Shown: in pieces, positions 1 to 9,346 of the stretch
Layout: each line of letters begins with the position of its first letter
How positions within the stretch are numbered: position 1 is the stretch's first letter
Assembly: GCA_900208305.1 (NCBI GenBank)
Contig: OAPG01000013.1
Coordinates: 1-64,000 of the forward strand
Source: Melanopsichium pennsylvanicum
Taxonomy: Eukaryota; Basidiomycota; Ustilaginomycetes; Ustilaginales
DNA: 64,000 nt
Direction of reading: 5' to 3'
Translations under genes and position numbers: made by a program
Notes under the pieces: model-generated
Told to the model about the DNA's origin: nothing
Database searches by the model: none
What the model saw: the letters and a program-made list of their open reading frames with translations, nothing else

Positions 1-120
1 TAACCCTAACCCTAACCCTAACCCTAACCCTAACCCTAACCCTAACCCTAACCCTAACCCTAACCCTAACCCTAACCCTAACCCTAACCCTAACCCTAAC
101 CCTAACCCTTAACCCTAACC
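1..120. repeat. Telomere, C-rich strand repeats
   Basis: Eighteen perfect TAACCC units run from base 1 to 108. One unit with an extra T and a last partial unit then end near base 120. The C-rich strand reads 5' to 3' on the plus strand, so this is the left chromosome end and the centromere lies to the right. The repeat is the TTAGGG type found in many filamentous and smut fungi. Confidence 0.98.
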
Positions 121-123
121 TGC

Positions 124-256
124 GGTTGCTAGCAGTTGGCACTGATAAGCGCAAGGTCCGGGCTGCTGACAGTTGGTCTTGCTTAGCACAAGGCCTGAAG
201 CTTGTGGGCGTTGAGGTTGCCAGCAGTCGGCACTGATAAGCGCAGGGCTCAAGCTT
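124..256. repeat. Imperfect subtelomeric direct repeat (two copies)
   Basis: A block of about 40 bases starting at 125 (GTTGCTAGCAG...) recurs at about 216 (GTTGCCAGCAG...) with a few substitutions. Both copies share the core GGCACTGATAAGCGCA. The spacing is about 91 bases. This lies directly against the telomere repeats and is probably the innermost part of a telomere-associated repeat. Confidence 0.7.
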
Positions 257-1350
257 GCGGACATGTCAACACCCTGGTGAACAGGGGTCATAGTTGACAA
301 AGGGGAGCCCCTGGAGGGCCATAGGTATATAAGAACACAGTCCTTACAGTTGTGGAGGAGCAGGACTCATCCACTCTACTTTATATTTACCCAGTCTTTA
401 CTTTACAAGTTGTTTATCAGTTACTCAGTATTTAGTTCTTGTCAACAGCTGCAATCATATGTTACTGCAGATATCCAGTGTCTGTGTTCTCCTCAGTATA
501 AGGAGACAAGCCTCATTAACAACTGTCAGCACCATCACTGACACTACAGCATCTCAACTGTAGGCGGAACCTCAACCACGGTCATGGAACCTACACTGTA
601 GCCAATTCATTATCACAATAGCTTCCAGACCCTCCAAAGCGGTCCCTGACAGCAACCAACACTTGCATCAAGAACACTTGTGCACCGTGAAGGTCTTACA
701 ACATACCAACAAGCCGCATTACCTCTGACAGGAGTGTTCACAGTGGCCAGTCAGCTCAAGATTTGCGCATCAGGTTTCACAGCAAAACACAATAGAACCG
801 GCCTGCTTATTGGGTCTCAATCTCAAACACGCTAAACAGACATTTTCAGCGGATCTTGCTGCAAAGCTTGAGTTTGGCATATTGGCCCCTGACACTAAGC
901 AATACCGACTGTCATCAACCATGACAATCACGCAGACGGTCCTACATCATGTTGCTCCCTTTCATCAGGCCTCCTGTGCCAGACGGAGGCCTTGTGTCAT
1001 CATTAGTGCCCTACATTGCCTCTGCTGGTTTATACCTGCGTACGGCGGACGTTGCACTGATATCGGACAAAGCCACGTGCCCTAGCAGCTGTCAAACTGA
1101 AAACCAATAGAACACAGTGTCTCACCGGATTTGGAAGCCACCCCCGGTAACATGGGCCTCACCCATCCTGAGCCTAGATCCTGAATGCCAACATCCGCAA
1201 GGATGGTCAGAAGGCCCCAATTGGTGAGTGGTGGTACCAAATTTGGCTCATGTTGTAACTCTGGTCCTGCATGTGCTACTTTGTTAGCAGCCGCAAGCGC
1301 TTTACTTGGCACTGGGTCAACTTGGTTTTTGGCTTCCCACGCAACAAAAG
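257..1350. other. Subtelomeric stretch without a supported gene
   Basis: There is no convincing gene. TGTCAAC at 264-270 and GTTGACA at 293-299 form a 7-base inverted repeat. A TATA-like TATATAAG follows at about 326 and then a pyrimidine-rich stretch, which together could be the promoter end of an LTR or another element. A minus-strand open frame (1082-1519) overlaps the end of the neighbouring decayed NTPase gene in another frame and may be its displaced 3' part. Confidence 0.4.
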
Positions 1351-3562
1351 TCATCTGTCGCGCTGCCTGCTTTTCATTCTCACCTCTGCATCCTTCATCA
1401 GATTCATTGCACTTGCGCTTTCCCTTCCAATCTGACCCCAGACCTTGATGAAGGTTGCCCACAAACACTGGGATAATGCTGTCGATACCATGCTGAGCAT
1501 GTGACATCTGAATAGCCACGCCGTGTTTCCAACAGTACCATAAATATTTGGGTGAAATTGTTTGAACTTTGATGTCAAGAATGTCAAAGTGCTAAAGTGA
1601 GTCCATGCACAAATGTTGGCCTTGGTTGAGCACTGTTCTTGAACCCGCGCACAGGCTTTTTGGATGCGGCTGCAAACCATAGTAGAGGAGTGCTTGTCAA
1701 ACTGGGTGAGTCCTTGTAGTATTGACTCTAGCTCAACTGGGTACAAAAGGCGCCGTGCCTTCTCAGCCAGATTTTCAGAGTTTGGAGCGTTTGCAAGCTT
1801 GGCAGAAAGTTTGACTGCGTCCCACGCAGTCATCAGGAGCAAGCAAAGCATAAGCTTGCCATGCAAGCCTTTTAGGATGTTGATGTTTACAGAACCAAGG
1901 CATGTTGTTTTGACGGTCTCAAGGATCGACCCAAAGCAATTCAGAGCCAGCTGCTTTGGTACAGGCATGTCCGTAGCTGCTTGGTTGGGCGTGGGCATCA
2001 TTACAAGGGACGCTGCAATAGCAAGCACCGGCTCCAAAGGAGATTGAATGTGAAGGATAGCATCTTCATCCACCTTGTCAAGAATTTGCATATGGCGGTC
2101 AACCTTGCTACGCGCAAAGCTAGCCTGTTTGCCAAACAGGCTGTTGCCGGTGCCGCAAGTGGGCGTATACTGCAGCGCTAGTTGTGATGCCAGAACGTTG
2201 AAGCAAAAATGATAATTGCCATGGGCAAAGTCTCCCATGCCAAGCAGCTTTTGTGTGGCAACAGCCCAGAATCTTTTGCGCACCAAGGAGATCCATAGAG
2301 GTCGTCCGTACTTTTGGATATGTTTGAGTTCAACAATCTCTACAGGTACAGTGATAGGAGGCAGCTCAACCTGGAGCACGTCAAAGCCAACGCCCACAAA
2401 CACGGGGAGAGGAACGGCATTTTGGTCCCTTGCAGAGGTGCGGTTGGACTGAGGTCGGATGAGCGAGGCGGCGCTGCTGTTGGTGCTTAAGAGAACGAGC
2501 CAGAAGACGACAGGTGGATCTTCATCTCTGTTTTGGTTCAGCTTCGAATCATGTTTGCCATTGCCACGCTTGCTTTTGTCAGTGTCTACCCGTCCAATGT
2601 ATTCCTACGCCCAATATATGCTGTTGAGCAGCGTGGGCGGGAGCTGCACACATTTGTCAATTGCAACAAAGAGCGGCACATCACAGGCAGCAACATTGCC
2701 GCAAGAGATCAAGTGTTGCTTTACTAGCCAAATCTGAATGCTCAGTCGACGCACTGGGACTGTTAGGTGATGCTGGAAAATAGCATTATAATCTTCATTT
2801 GCCACCGGTGAGAGGAGAAGAATGCGTGCAGAACTTGTGACCTCTTCAAAGAAATCCCGGCGCTGACGTTTGTGGCCTGGGATGCCAAAGTTGTTGAGTG
2901 CAACAAGAGACTCGAACTTGTCCCAGTCATCTGCAAGCGCCTCGAGGCGCAAGGTGACTGTGCAAAACCAGGCTGCTAGTAGGATGGCTGCCTTTTTGTC
3001 ATACAATGGCATCACTGCACTGAATTCAGTCGAGACAAGGCTTATGATTGGATCATCACCAAGCGGATATCCTGCGCGCGCTGTGCTGGTAGAAGAGCGG
3101 ATGCACGTGAACAGCAGGGGGGCAATATGGCCAAGCTTGAGAGTCATTTGTGTCTTACCGGTACTGCTAGACTGAACGACGGTCGTGCCCTTGTAGTAAG
3201 GTTGTGATTCTTGGGGCTTCTTTTGGAAATGGATTTCATTGACTTGTAGAGCAAACTCAAGCAGTTGGCGTGCGCATTTCCTTGATATTGACGTCAAAGA
3301 GCTTGGACAAGGCCCGCGCGCAGAATATCCTCAAGTGGATCTGAGCCTTGCTCTACGAAAGGAAGGGAGTTGAGCAGGTAGCATGGATCTCATCCAAAGT
3401 GAAAAAGACGTTTTTCTTGTGCAGGTCATTTGCTGCGCTTAGTACAGCCGCATAGCATTGTTGCATCCATCCTTTGGTGCAGTGAACAAGCTTACACGTG
3501 CCTGGAAAGTGTGGAAAGAAAGGCACCATGAAGTTGATCAGTAAAACAAAAAAGTATTTCAA
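1351..3562 (-). pseudogene. Decayed subtelomeric P-loop NTPase-like gene
   Basis: One minus-strand frame runs from 3297 to 1351 and is interrupted only by a TAG at 2605-2607; on both sides it stays open in the same phase, about 650 codons in all. Near its start it has a P-loop-like stretch, VVQSSSTGKTQ (around 3170-3200), followed by an acidic helical region. This resembles a large fungal family of subtelomeric, often CRN-like or transposon-associated NTPases with a VVQSSGTGKS-type motif; that assignment is from memory of the family. Upstream of 3297 the frame is lost, but coding-like sequence continues to about 3562 in other frames, which suggests one-base shifts near 3298 and 3353. Introns do not explain the TAG, so I read this as a pseudogene. 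Telomere-linked helicase-type genes are the alternative. Confidence 0.6.
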
Positions 3563-4134
3563 ATTGGCGCAAACGTCATCACTGTCACCGTCTAGTTTGT
3601 GGCGTATTGTCAGCCATGGTCAGCAGATTTGTAGTCAAAAGAGGCGGTGTGGAAGGGTACAACCGGCTATTGGCAAGTGCGGAAAGCTGACAAAGAGCAT
3701 CGGGTGACTGTTGGATGATGTGCAGCAAAGGAGGCTGCTTGGTCCGTCAAAACAGCTTATCGAGAAAGGTGGCATAAATGCGCTGGATGAGAGTGTGGAG
3801 AGCGCATGATTGGGCTTGGGTTAGGTACATCAACATCAAGGAATTTCCAATGTCAAAAGCAAGCTTACCTTTGTTAGAAGATGCGAATTTACACAGATGC
3901 TAAAAAAAGACGAAAACTTCGTCGGCTCCTTTTCTGTAATTTCGCGACTTCCGACAGAGCTGCTCGCTGTTGTTCGCCAGTATCAGTTGGTCTCACCGAT
4001 CCCAGGCGTACCTTCTATTCCACGTACTTACACCTGTTGCTTCGCTTGCACCACGTTCACGCACCGCAGAAACCGGCTGCCGAAGCACCCAGAACGCTGT
4101 CCCACCATCCTCGACGCCTACAGCGGCTACCAAC
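3563..4134. other. Boundary between subtelomere and gene-rich DNA
   Basis: No supported gene lies here. The stretch holds the 5' flank of the decayed NTPase gene and the promoter and leader of the plus-strand TMEM115-like gene. The leader before 4135 is C/T-rich, as is common for fungal 5' leaders. The frame of the downstream gene is open upstream to 3970, but that segment has no ATG. Confidence 0.5.
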
Positions 4135-5268
4135 ATGGCCGTTCTGTCACTCTCTACGCTGCTGCAAAAAGTTCCACCGGGAACAAGGTTCCTGACAGGG
4201 GCCCTCCTGTCGTTCACGACTCTGCTATTCTTCTTGCGACTCCACACTGGCCTCGGCTTCAATGCAGCGAGTGCAGTACAATTTCAGTGGCTGGTCATCG
4301 TGCCTGGTGCTAGTTTCTGGTATCCATGGACACTCATCACGTCAAGCTTCTGCGAATCATCCATTCTCGAGTTTCTCGTCTCGATCGTCTCCCTTCCCCT
4401 GGCAGCGAGATATTTGGAACGTCAATGGGGCGCCATCGAGCTCGTCAAATTTGCCGCTGTTATCCTTGTCGGAAGCAACATCATCGCATGGGGTTTGCAA
4501 CTGCTATTATTTGGAGTCTTCCGGAAGGAGGTGCTGATTTGGGGCATCCAGTTTCACGGATTGCAAGCACTGCAAACGGCATTCCTTGTCGCATTCACGC
4601 AACTCATCCCCGAGCACCAAGTGCAAATCTTCAGTGGCGCCCTCAAGCTCCGAGTTAAGGATCTGCCCATGCTTTACGTCACTGTTAGCAACATCATGTG
4701 CCTGATAGGCTACACCTCCCCTTGGATCCTTATACAATTCGGATGGCTCATCTCGTGGGCTTATCTGCGCTTCTTCAAGATCAACGAATCCGGCTTCAAA
4801 GGTGATCGGAGCGAAGCCTTTGCATTCGTCAACTGGTTTCCACCCATCGCTCACAAGCCAGTCCAGTTCATCTCTACTACCCTCTTTAACTTGTTCGTCA
4901 GGATCAAGGTCGTACAACCATGGACCGGTGGGGATTACGCCGAGCTGGAGTCTGCAACACTCAACGGGCAGGTACCTCAGCATGGCAGCGCACGTGCTGA
5001 GGCAGAACGTCGGCGAGCCATGGCTCTAAAAGCGCTTGATCAGCGACTCTCGGCCAACAAAGGAGCCGGTTCTCGGTCTAACAACTTGCAGCGTAGCGAC
5101 TCCGTCAAGTCGTCTGGGTCCACTTTGACACCGAAGGAGGATGCAGCGTCTACTACCTCCGCAGCCGAGGTAGCATCCGGATCGACATCGACAGCACCTG
5201 GCTCAATCCCTACCGTAGTCTTCGAAGCTCCTGCGGATGACTTGCCGACCGAAAAGGAATGCAAATGA
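4135..5268 (+). CDS. TMEM115-like (DUF1751) Golgi membrane protein
   Basis: This 377-residue intronless protein belongs to the TMEM115/DUF1751 family, a rhomboid-like fold without protease residues (yeast relative YOL107W). Human TMEM115 is a Golgi protein linked to retrograde traffic; that role is known for the family and only inferred here. About six hydrophobic segments fill residues 10-220, including the characteristic FWYPWTLITSSFCE stretch after the first one and a LERQWG turn. The tail after residue 280 is hydrophilic and rich in Ser, Ala and Thr, and probably cytosolic. The start is the ATG at 4135: the frame is open further upstream but only from a TTG. It converges with SPB1, 323 bases away, and is the first intact gene from the telomere. 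Confidence 0.88.
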   Translation: MAVLSLSTLLQKVPPGTRFLTGALLSFTTLLFFLRLHTGLGFNAASAVQFQWLVIVPGASFWYPWTLITSSFCESSILEFLVSIVSLPLAARYLERQWGAIELVKFAAVILVGSNIIAWGLQLLLFGVFRKEVLIWGIQFHGLQALQTAFLVAFTQLIPEHQVQIFSGALKLRVKDLPMLYVTVSNIMCLIGYTSPWILIQFGWLISWAYLRFFKINESGFKGDRSEAFAFVNWFPPIAHKPVQFISTTLFNLFVRIKVVQPWTGGDYAELESATLNGQVPQHGSARAEAERRRAMALKALDQRLSANKGAGSRSNNLQRSDSVKSSGSTLTPKEDAASTTSAAEVASGSTSTAPGSIPTVVFEAPADDLPTEKECK

Positions 5269-5591
5269 AGATTTAAGCTTAGCTTGCCATTCTCCCAAAA
5301 GTTTACTGTCTATCGACTCTCAAATAAGGAAAATTCCAATCTGCTTTAAACCGCTGCGAACCTGAAGTGAACTGGGCACGAAAGTGTGAGCATCTGGCGC
5401 GGCGTGCTGGACGACGCCACATGCAATGGCAAGAATCGCAAAAGAGCAAAAAGTGTTTGTCAAACTTGGTGATGCAATGAATAAGATTGAGTTCATGGTG
5501 TACAAGAAGAGACATGGCGTGACATGAGTGTGGATGAGAAGGCCCAGGGCTTTTGCCAACAGGCGAAATCGTACGTTGGGACTATCCCAGA
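5269..5591. other. Convergent 3' intergenic region
   Basis: This is the shared 3' flank of the TMEM115-like gene (plus) and SPB1 (minus). I see no gene or repeat. It presumably carries both polyadenylation regions. Confidence 0.5.
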
Positions 5592-8372
5592 TCAATTGCG
5601 AGGACCATATCCTTTTGCGACTCGGGGCTTCGAATTGGATGAGCCAAGCTTCTTGCCGTCGCGCTTGGCTTTCCTTTTGAATGCGCGAAGCTCCTTCTTC
5701 ATACGAGGGTCGACCATCTTGTAACGGCCCTTGGTGCCCTTGGGTCGGCCCTTGAGTCCACGATTGACACCCTTGGCCACAACGAGCTGCACCTCCTTCT
5801 TCTTCTGTCCGCCCTTGACCGACTTGGCGAGCAGCTTGTTGATGGTGTTTGACTTCTCCCTCTCGGTAATATCTTCGTTCTCGTTGATGGTTTCGGCCTT
5901 CTTCTGGGCCTTCTCCAGGCGACGGAGCGTGCGCATCTTCTTTCTTGCCTTGGCTTCGGCGACCTTCTTGATAGGGCGGGCATCGAGAGCTCGCTGACGC
6001 TCGCGCAGCGCCTGCACGGCTTCTTTGGTGATGGGGATGTTGGCCTTATAGTGCTTCGTTTCGTCGTCGAGGAACCATGTCGGGAGACCGTCCTTGTCGA
6101 CAAAGTTGTGCTTAGAGAATCCCTGATCCATGAGATCCTCCTTGGTGATCTGCCGGTTGACGAGAGCCTGCGCCAGCGCCACAGCCTCGGCTGTGGCCAA
6201 CCCGTGATCCTTGATGTGCTTCTGCTTGCGAGCTTCCTCATCCTCACCGTCGAGGTTCCATTCGTCATCGGGAATGGCATCATCTTCCTGGTCCTGTGGA
6301 ACAACCTCAAAGTCATCTTCCTCTTCTCCTTCCTCAGTACCAGAGACGGAGGCATCGTCACCGTTGCTGTCAGCTTCTGCATCTTCCCAGTCCTCGGCAT
6401 CGTCTTGCTCCTCGTCATCTCGGTCCTCGTCTGGGACCTGAGCATTTAACTCGAGATCCTTGAAGAGAGGGTTGTCAAACCAAATGGATGCTTCCCGGCT
6501 CTGCTCTGCTGTGATCGCAGCATCGCTGACCAGGCTGTTGACCAGAGATCGCTTGGCGGGCTTCAATGTTGCTACGGTGTCATCTCCACCGGCGAATCCA
6601 GAGGCCACGTTGGCAATGTCTCGCTTCCTCTTCTTTGACTGGTGCACGGCTTCGCGCTCGAGTCGCTCGTCCTCCTCGTCCTCTTCGTCATCGGTGTCGA
6701 AGGTCTCCTCCTGCTCCTTTCGTCTTTGCACAACGTGGTAGCCCCCTTCGCTTTCGTCGCTTCCGTCGCTCTCGTCGTCGTCTCTGTCTTCATCGTCGTC
6801 ATTACCCTTGATACCGTGCCAGGAGTCGTTCTTGGCATCTTTGAAACGGGCTTCCGTGGCGCGGAACTTTGCATCTCGCTCGGATTGTTTTTGCTTGTAT
6901 TCGTCGTAGAGAGCATCCATCTCAGCGTCTAAGCGCCTTGTGCGTTCCTCTGGGTCGTCATCATCGGTGCCATGCGAGCTGACGATGGTTTCGCTGTCGT
7001 CGTCGATGAGATCTGCATGCTGCTGGAGAGCTTTCTTGGAGACCTTTTCCCCGGGACCGATCTCAAAGATGTCGCCGTTGCCAGAGCCAAGCTGATCGTC
7101 CATGACGTCCATACCAATGTCCATGGGTGTTGTCATTTGGAGTTGCATCTTGAGAATCTTCTTTTGACGGAGCTCATTCTTGCGACGTCTCTCTTTACGA
7201 GCCTTTCTCGCTGCTTCTTCGTTGAGTCTTGCTAGCTCGTCGTCAATCTGATCATCTTCGTCCATCTCCTCGATTTCGACAGTCTCGGTCTGCTCTGCGA
7301 GGTCCTTGGGCCGCTTAGACTTGGGTTGATCGAGATTAAGCGCGAGACGCACTTCCTTGCGCCAGTTCATGAGGTTGCGGAAGTCCTTTTTACCAAGCAC
7401 CTTCAAGTCTTTGCAGTTTTCGCGCATCTCCTGGGTTGTATCGGGGAGATCGAGGAGGTTTTTGCTCTCTTGCGTCTTGAAGGAGATCTCATTGTACGAA
7501 CCGAGCATGCCAATAACGTCTTGACCCTTGATGAAGTCCATGGCGTCGAGAGAGTGAAAAAGGGTATAATCTCCATCGGCATAACCTTCACGGTGCTTGC
7601 GGACCTTTTTGGGTTCAAAGACATTTGCGTGTGCGTTACCGGCTGATGTTCCTTTGAGACTGAAGGGAATGCCAGCTTCTTGGTCTGCACCCACCAGAGC
7701 AGTGGGGTCAAGCTCCTTGAAGACGTGCTGTGGGTCGAGGAATTTAGGATCGATGCGGGCGGGGTTCTTGTAACCTTGGCAGACGACAAAGATTTCTGCG
7801 GAAACGTTACGAGAGGAAGAGGGTTTGGTGGCCTCAACTTTTTTGAAGAGCTGGTTGAAGACCCATAGCAGATTGTTGTAATCTTTGGAACGGAAGACCT
7901 TTGTGACGAATGTGCCGCCAGCGTTGAGGAATTCAGCAGCGAGACGCAAGGATTGGAGGGTGAGTTCGGACTGCGCATAAGCATCCTGTACCCAAGCAGT
8001 ACCGACGTTGGGGGCACCGTCATGAATGACGATGTCTGCTTTCCAGTCCTTGAGAATCTGACGAAGCTGGTCTCTGCATTTGTACGAATTGATATCTTCG
8101 GCAAAGGTGATGGTTCTAGGAATAGGCTTGATGGGGACGAGATCGACACCGACAATGAGCGAATTTGCGGGCATGAACTTGGAAGCGACTTGAAGCCAAC
8201 CGCCTGGTGCGGCACAGAGATCGATACAGCATCGAGCTTTTTCGAGAAAGTTGTACTTTTTGTTGAGTTGGACCAATTTAAAGGCGGCACGTGAACGGTA
8301 ACCTTGTTCCTTTGCGAGCCAGTAGAACTTGTCAAGACGACCCTTGGCAGTCTTCTTCTGCTGTTTGCCCAT
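5592..8372 (-). CDS. SPB1: SPB1, 27S pre-rRNA 2'-O-methyltransferase
   Basis: The 926-residue protein is an FtsJ/RrmJ-type methyltransferase. In yeast Spb1 modifies the A-loop of 25S rRNA within nucleolar pre-60S particles and is essential. The FtsJ domain covers residues 20-205: the SAM motif DLCAAPGGW is at 51-59 and the K-D-K-E tetrad falls at K32, D118, K158 and E193, as in RrmJ. A middle region (about 330-700) has long acidic runs and coiled-coil-like stretches, and the C-terminal Spb1 domain ends in a basic, Lys/Arg-rich tail that fits nucleolar RNA binding. Length is close to the fungal norm (yeast 841). The start is the ATG at 8372, directly before the conserved MGKxxKK...GRLDKFYxLAKEQGYRSR block. 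The gene is intronless and divergent from PRT1. Confidence 0.97.
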   Translation of the reverse strand: MGKQQKKTAKGRLDKFYWLAKEQGYRSRAAFKLVQLNKKYNFLEKARCCIDLCAAPGGWLQVASKFMPANSLIVGVDLVPIKPIPRTITFAEDINSYKCRDQLRQILKDWKADIVIHDGAPNVGTAWVQDAYAQSELTLQSLRLAAEFLNAGGTFVTKVFRSKDYNNLLWVFNQLFKKVEATKPSSSRNVSAEIFVVCQGYKNPARIDPKFLDPQHVFKELDPTALVGADQEAGIPFSLKGTSAGNAHANVFEPKKVRKHREGYADGDYTLFHSLDAMDFIKGQDVIGMLGSYNEISFKTQESKNLLDLPDTTQEMRENCKDLKVLGKKDFRNLMNWRKEVRLALNLDQPKSKRPKDLAEQTETVEIEEMDEDDQIDDELARLNEEAARKARKERRRKNELRQKKILKMQLQMTTPMDIGMDVMDDQLGSGNGDIFEIGPGEKVSKKALQQHADLIDDDSETIVSSHGTDDDDPEERTRRLDAEMDALYDEYKQKQSERDAKFRATEARFKDAKNDSWHGIKGNDDDEDRDDDESDGSDESEGGYHVVQRRKEQEETFDTDDEEDEEDERLEREAVHQSKKRKRDIANVASGFAGGDDTVATLKPAKRSLVNSLVSDAAITAEQSREASIWFDNPLFKDLELNAQVPDEDRDDEEQDDAEDWEDAEADSNGDDASVSGTEEGEEEDDFEVVPQDQEDDAIPDDEWNLDGEDEEARKQKHIKDHGLATAEAVALAQALVNRQITKEDLMDQGFSKHNFVDKDGLPTWFLDDETKHYKANIPITKEAVQALRERQRALDARPIKKVAEAKARKKMRTLRRLEKAQKKAETINENEDITEREKSNTINKLLAKSVKGGQKKKEVQLVVAKGVNRGLKGRPKGTKGRYKMVDPRMKKELRAFKRKAKRDGKKLGSSNSKPRVAKGYGPRN

Positions 8373-9346
8373 GTTGTACGAATGGGAATACGACCAGCAG
8401 AGACAAAGATGAAGAGATGGTGGGTGGTTAGCAAGAAGGCGGCACTAGTCTTGATGGAGCTCTAACTTTGTTACATGGGATAGCTCCACGGCACTTTGTG
8501 GGAAATAGCCGTGCAAAGCTATGTGCGGTTAACTTTTTTTTTTCTCTTCTCTTTGGTCGTTGGATGACGTCTGGAAAGATTTCCAAAAAAAAAAATCGAC
8601 CTGAGGGGAGATGCAAAGGAATAGACCCTGGATTGCTACAATGTTTCGCACGAGTTGGGCTGCAAGCCGTGGATACGCTGCGGAGACAAATCTCAACATT
8701 AGAAAGAGTCTCTCTCTCATACACAGAAATTAAAATCGAGACACGTTAAAATTAATAAGCTGTAATCTAGCTTGCCTCTGATTTGTAGTCCGCTCTCTTA
8801 AAGAATGAATACAACCTTTAGTTCAAGAAGAAAAGTGCAAGAGCTCAATTTCAAAAGGCAAGAACAAAGCAAAGGCAGCACAATCAAGAAACGTCGCGGA
8901 AGAAGAGGAACAAGAAGGGGCGGGAAAAAAAAATCCACCTTTGCAAGACATTTGATTCCTTTTCCAAATCAGTGAGAGTCAAACAAGAACACGAGCAGCG
9001 ACTGAGAAGACCAGTACAGACACGCAGACACGCAGGGGACACCACACCACACTACTACCGCTGCTCACGCCTCTGTCGTTCAAGCTCGTACTTCACCAAC
9101 ACCTGAAAACCACCTTTGTCCCTCTCTTATTCTCACCAAAACACCTCCTACTATCACCAACTTGAAAAGGTCGTGTATATCCATTTCTCACCTAGCACAT
9201 CGGCTGGCCTCTCTCACCACGCCTTCGCCGAAAATTTTCACCTCGGTTCGCAAAGTCACGCTTCGTACAGCTGCGCTCCAAGTGTCTTTTGCGCAAACCG
9301 CATTTGTTCCTTGTTCTACCTCTCTTATTACCATTACCGGCGCAAC
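8373..9346. promoter_or_regulatory. Divergent SPB1/PRT1 promoter region
   Basis: This 974-base spacer separates two divergent genes, one for ribosome assembly and one for translation initiation. It has several A- or T-runs (around 8535, 8587 and 8925). A C/T- and CAC-rich leader from about 9040 to 9345 precedes the PRT1 ATG. The PRT1 frame is open back to 9116 without an ATG. No RNA gene is evident. Confidence 0.5.

Noticed and set aside
7403..8434. Long frame overlapping SPB1 on the same strand in another phase
   Set aside because: SPB1 itself is unmistakable over this span; the other frame is Ser/Thr/Arg-rich shadow sequence.
9116..9346. N-terminal extension of PRT1
   Set aside because: The frame is open but has no ATG before 9347, and the added residues look like translated leader sequence.
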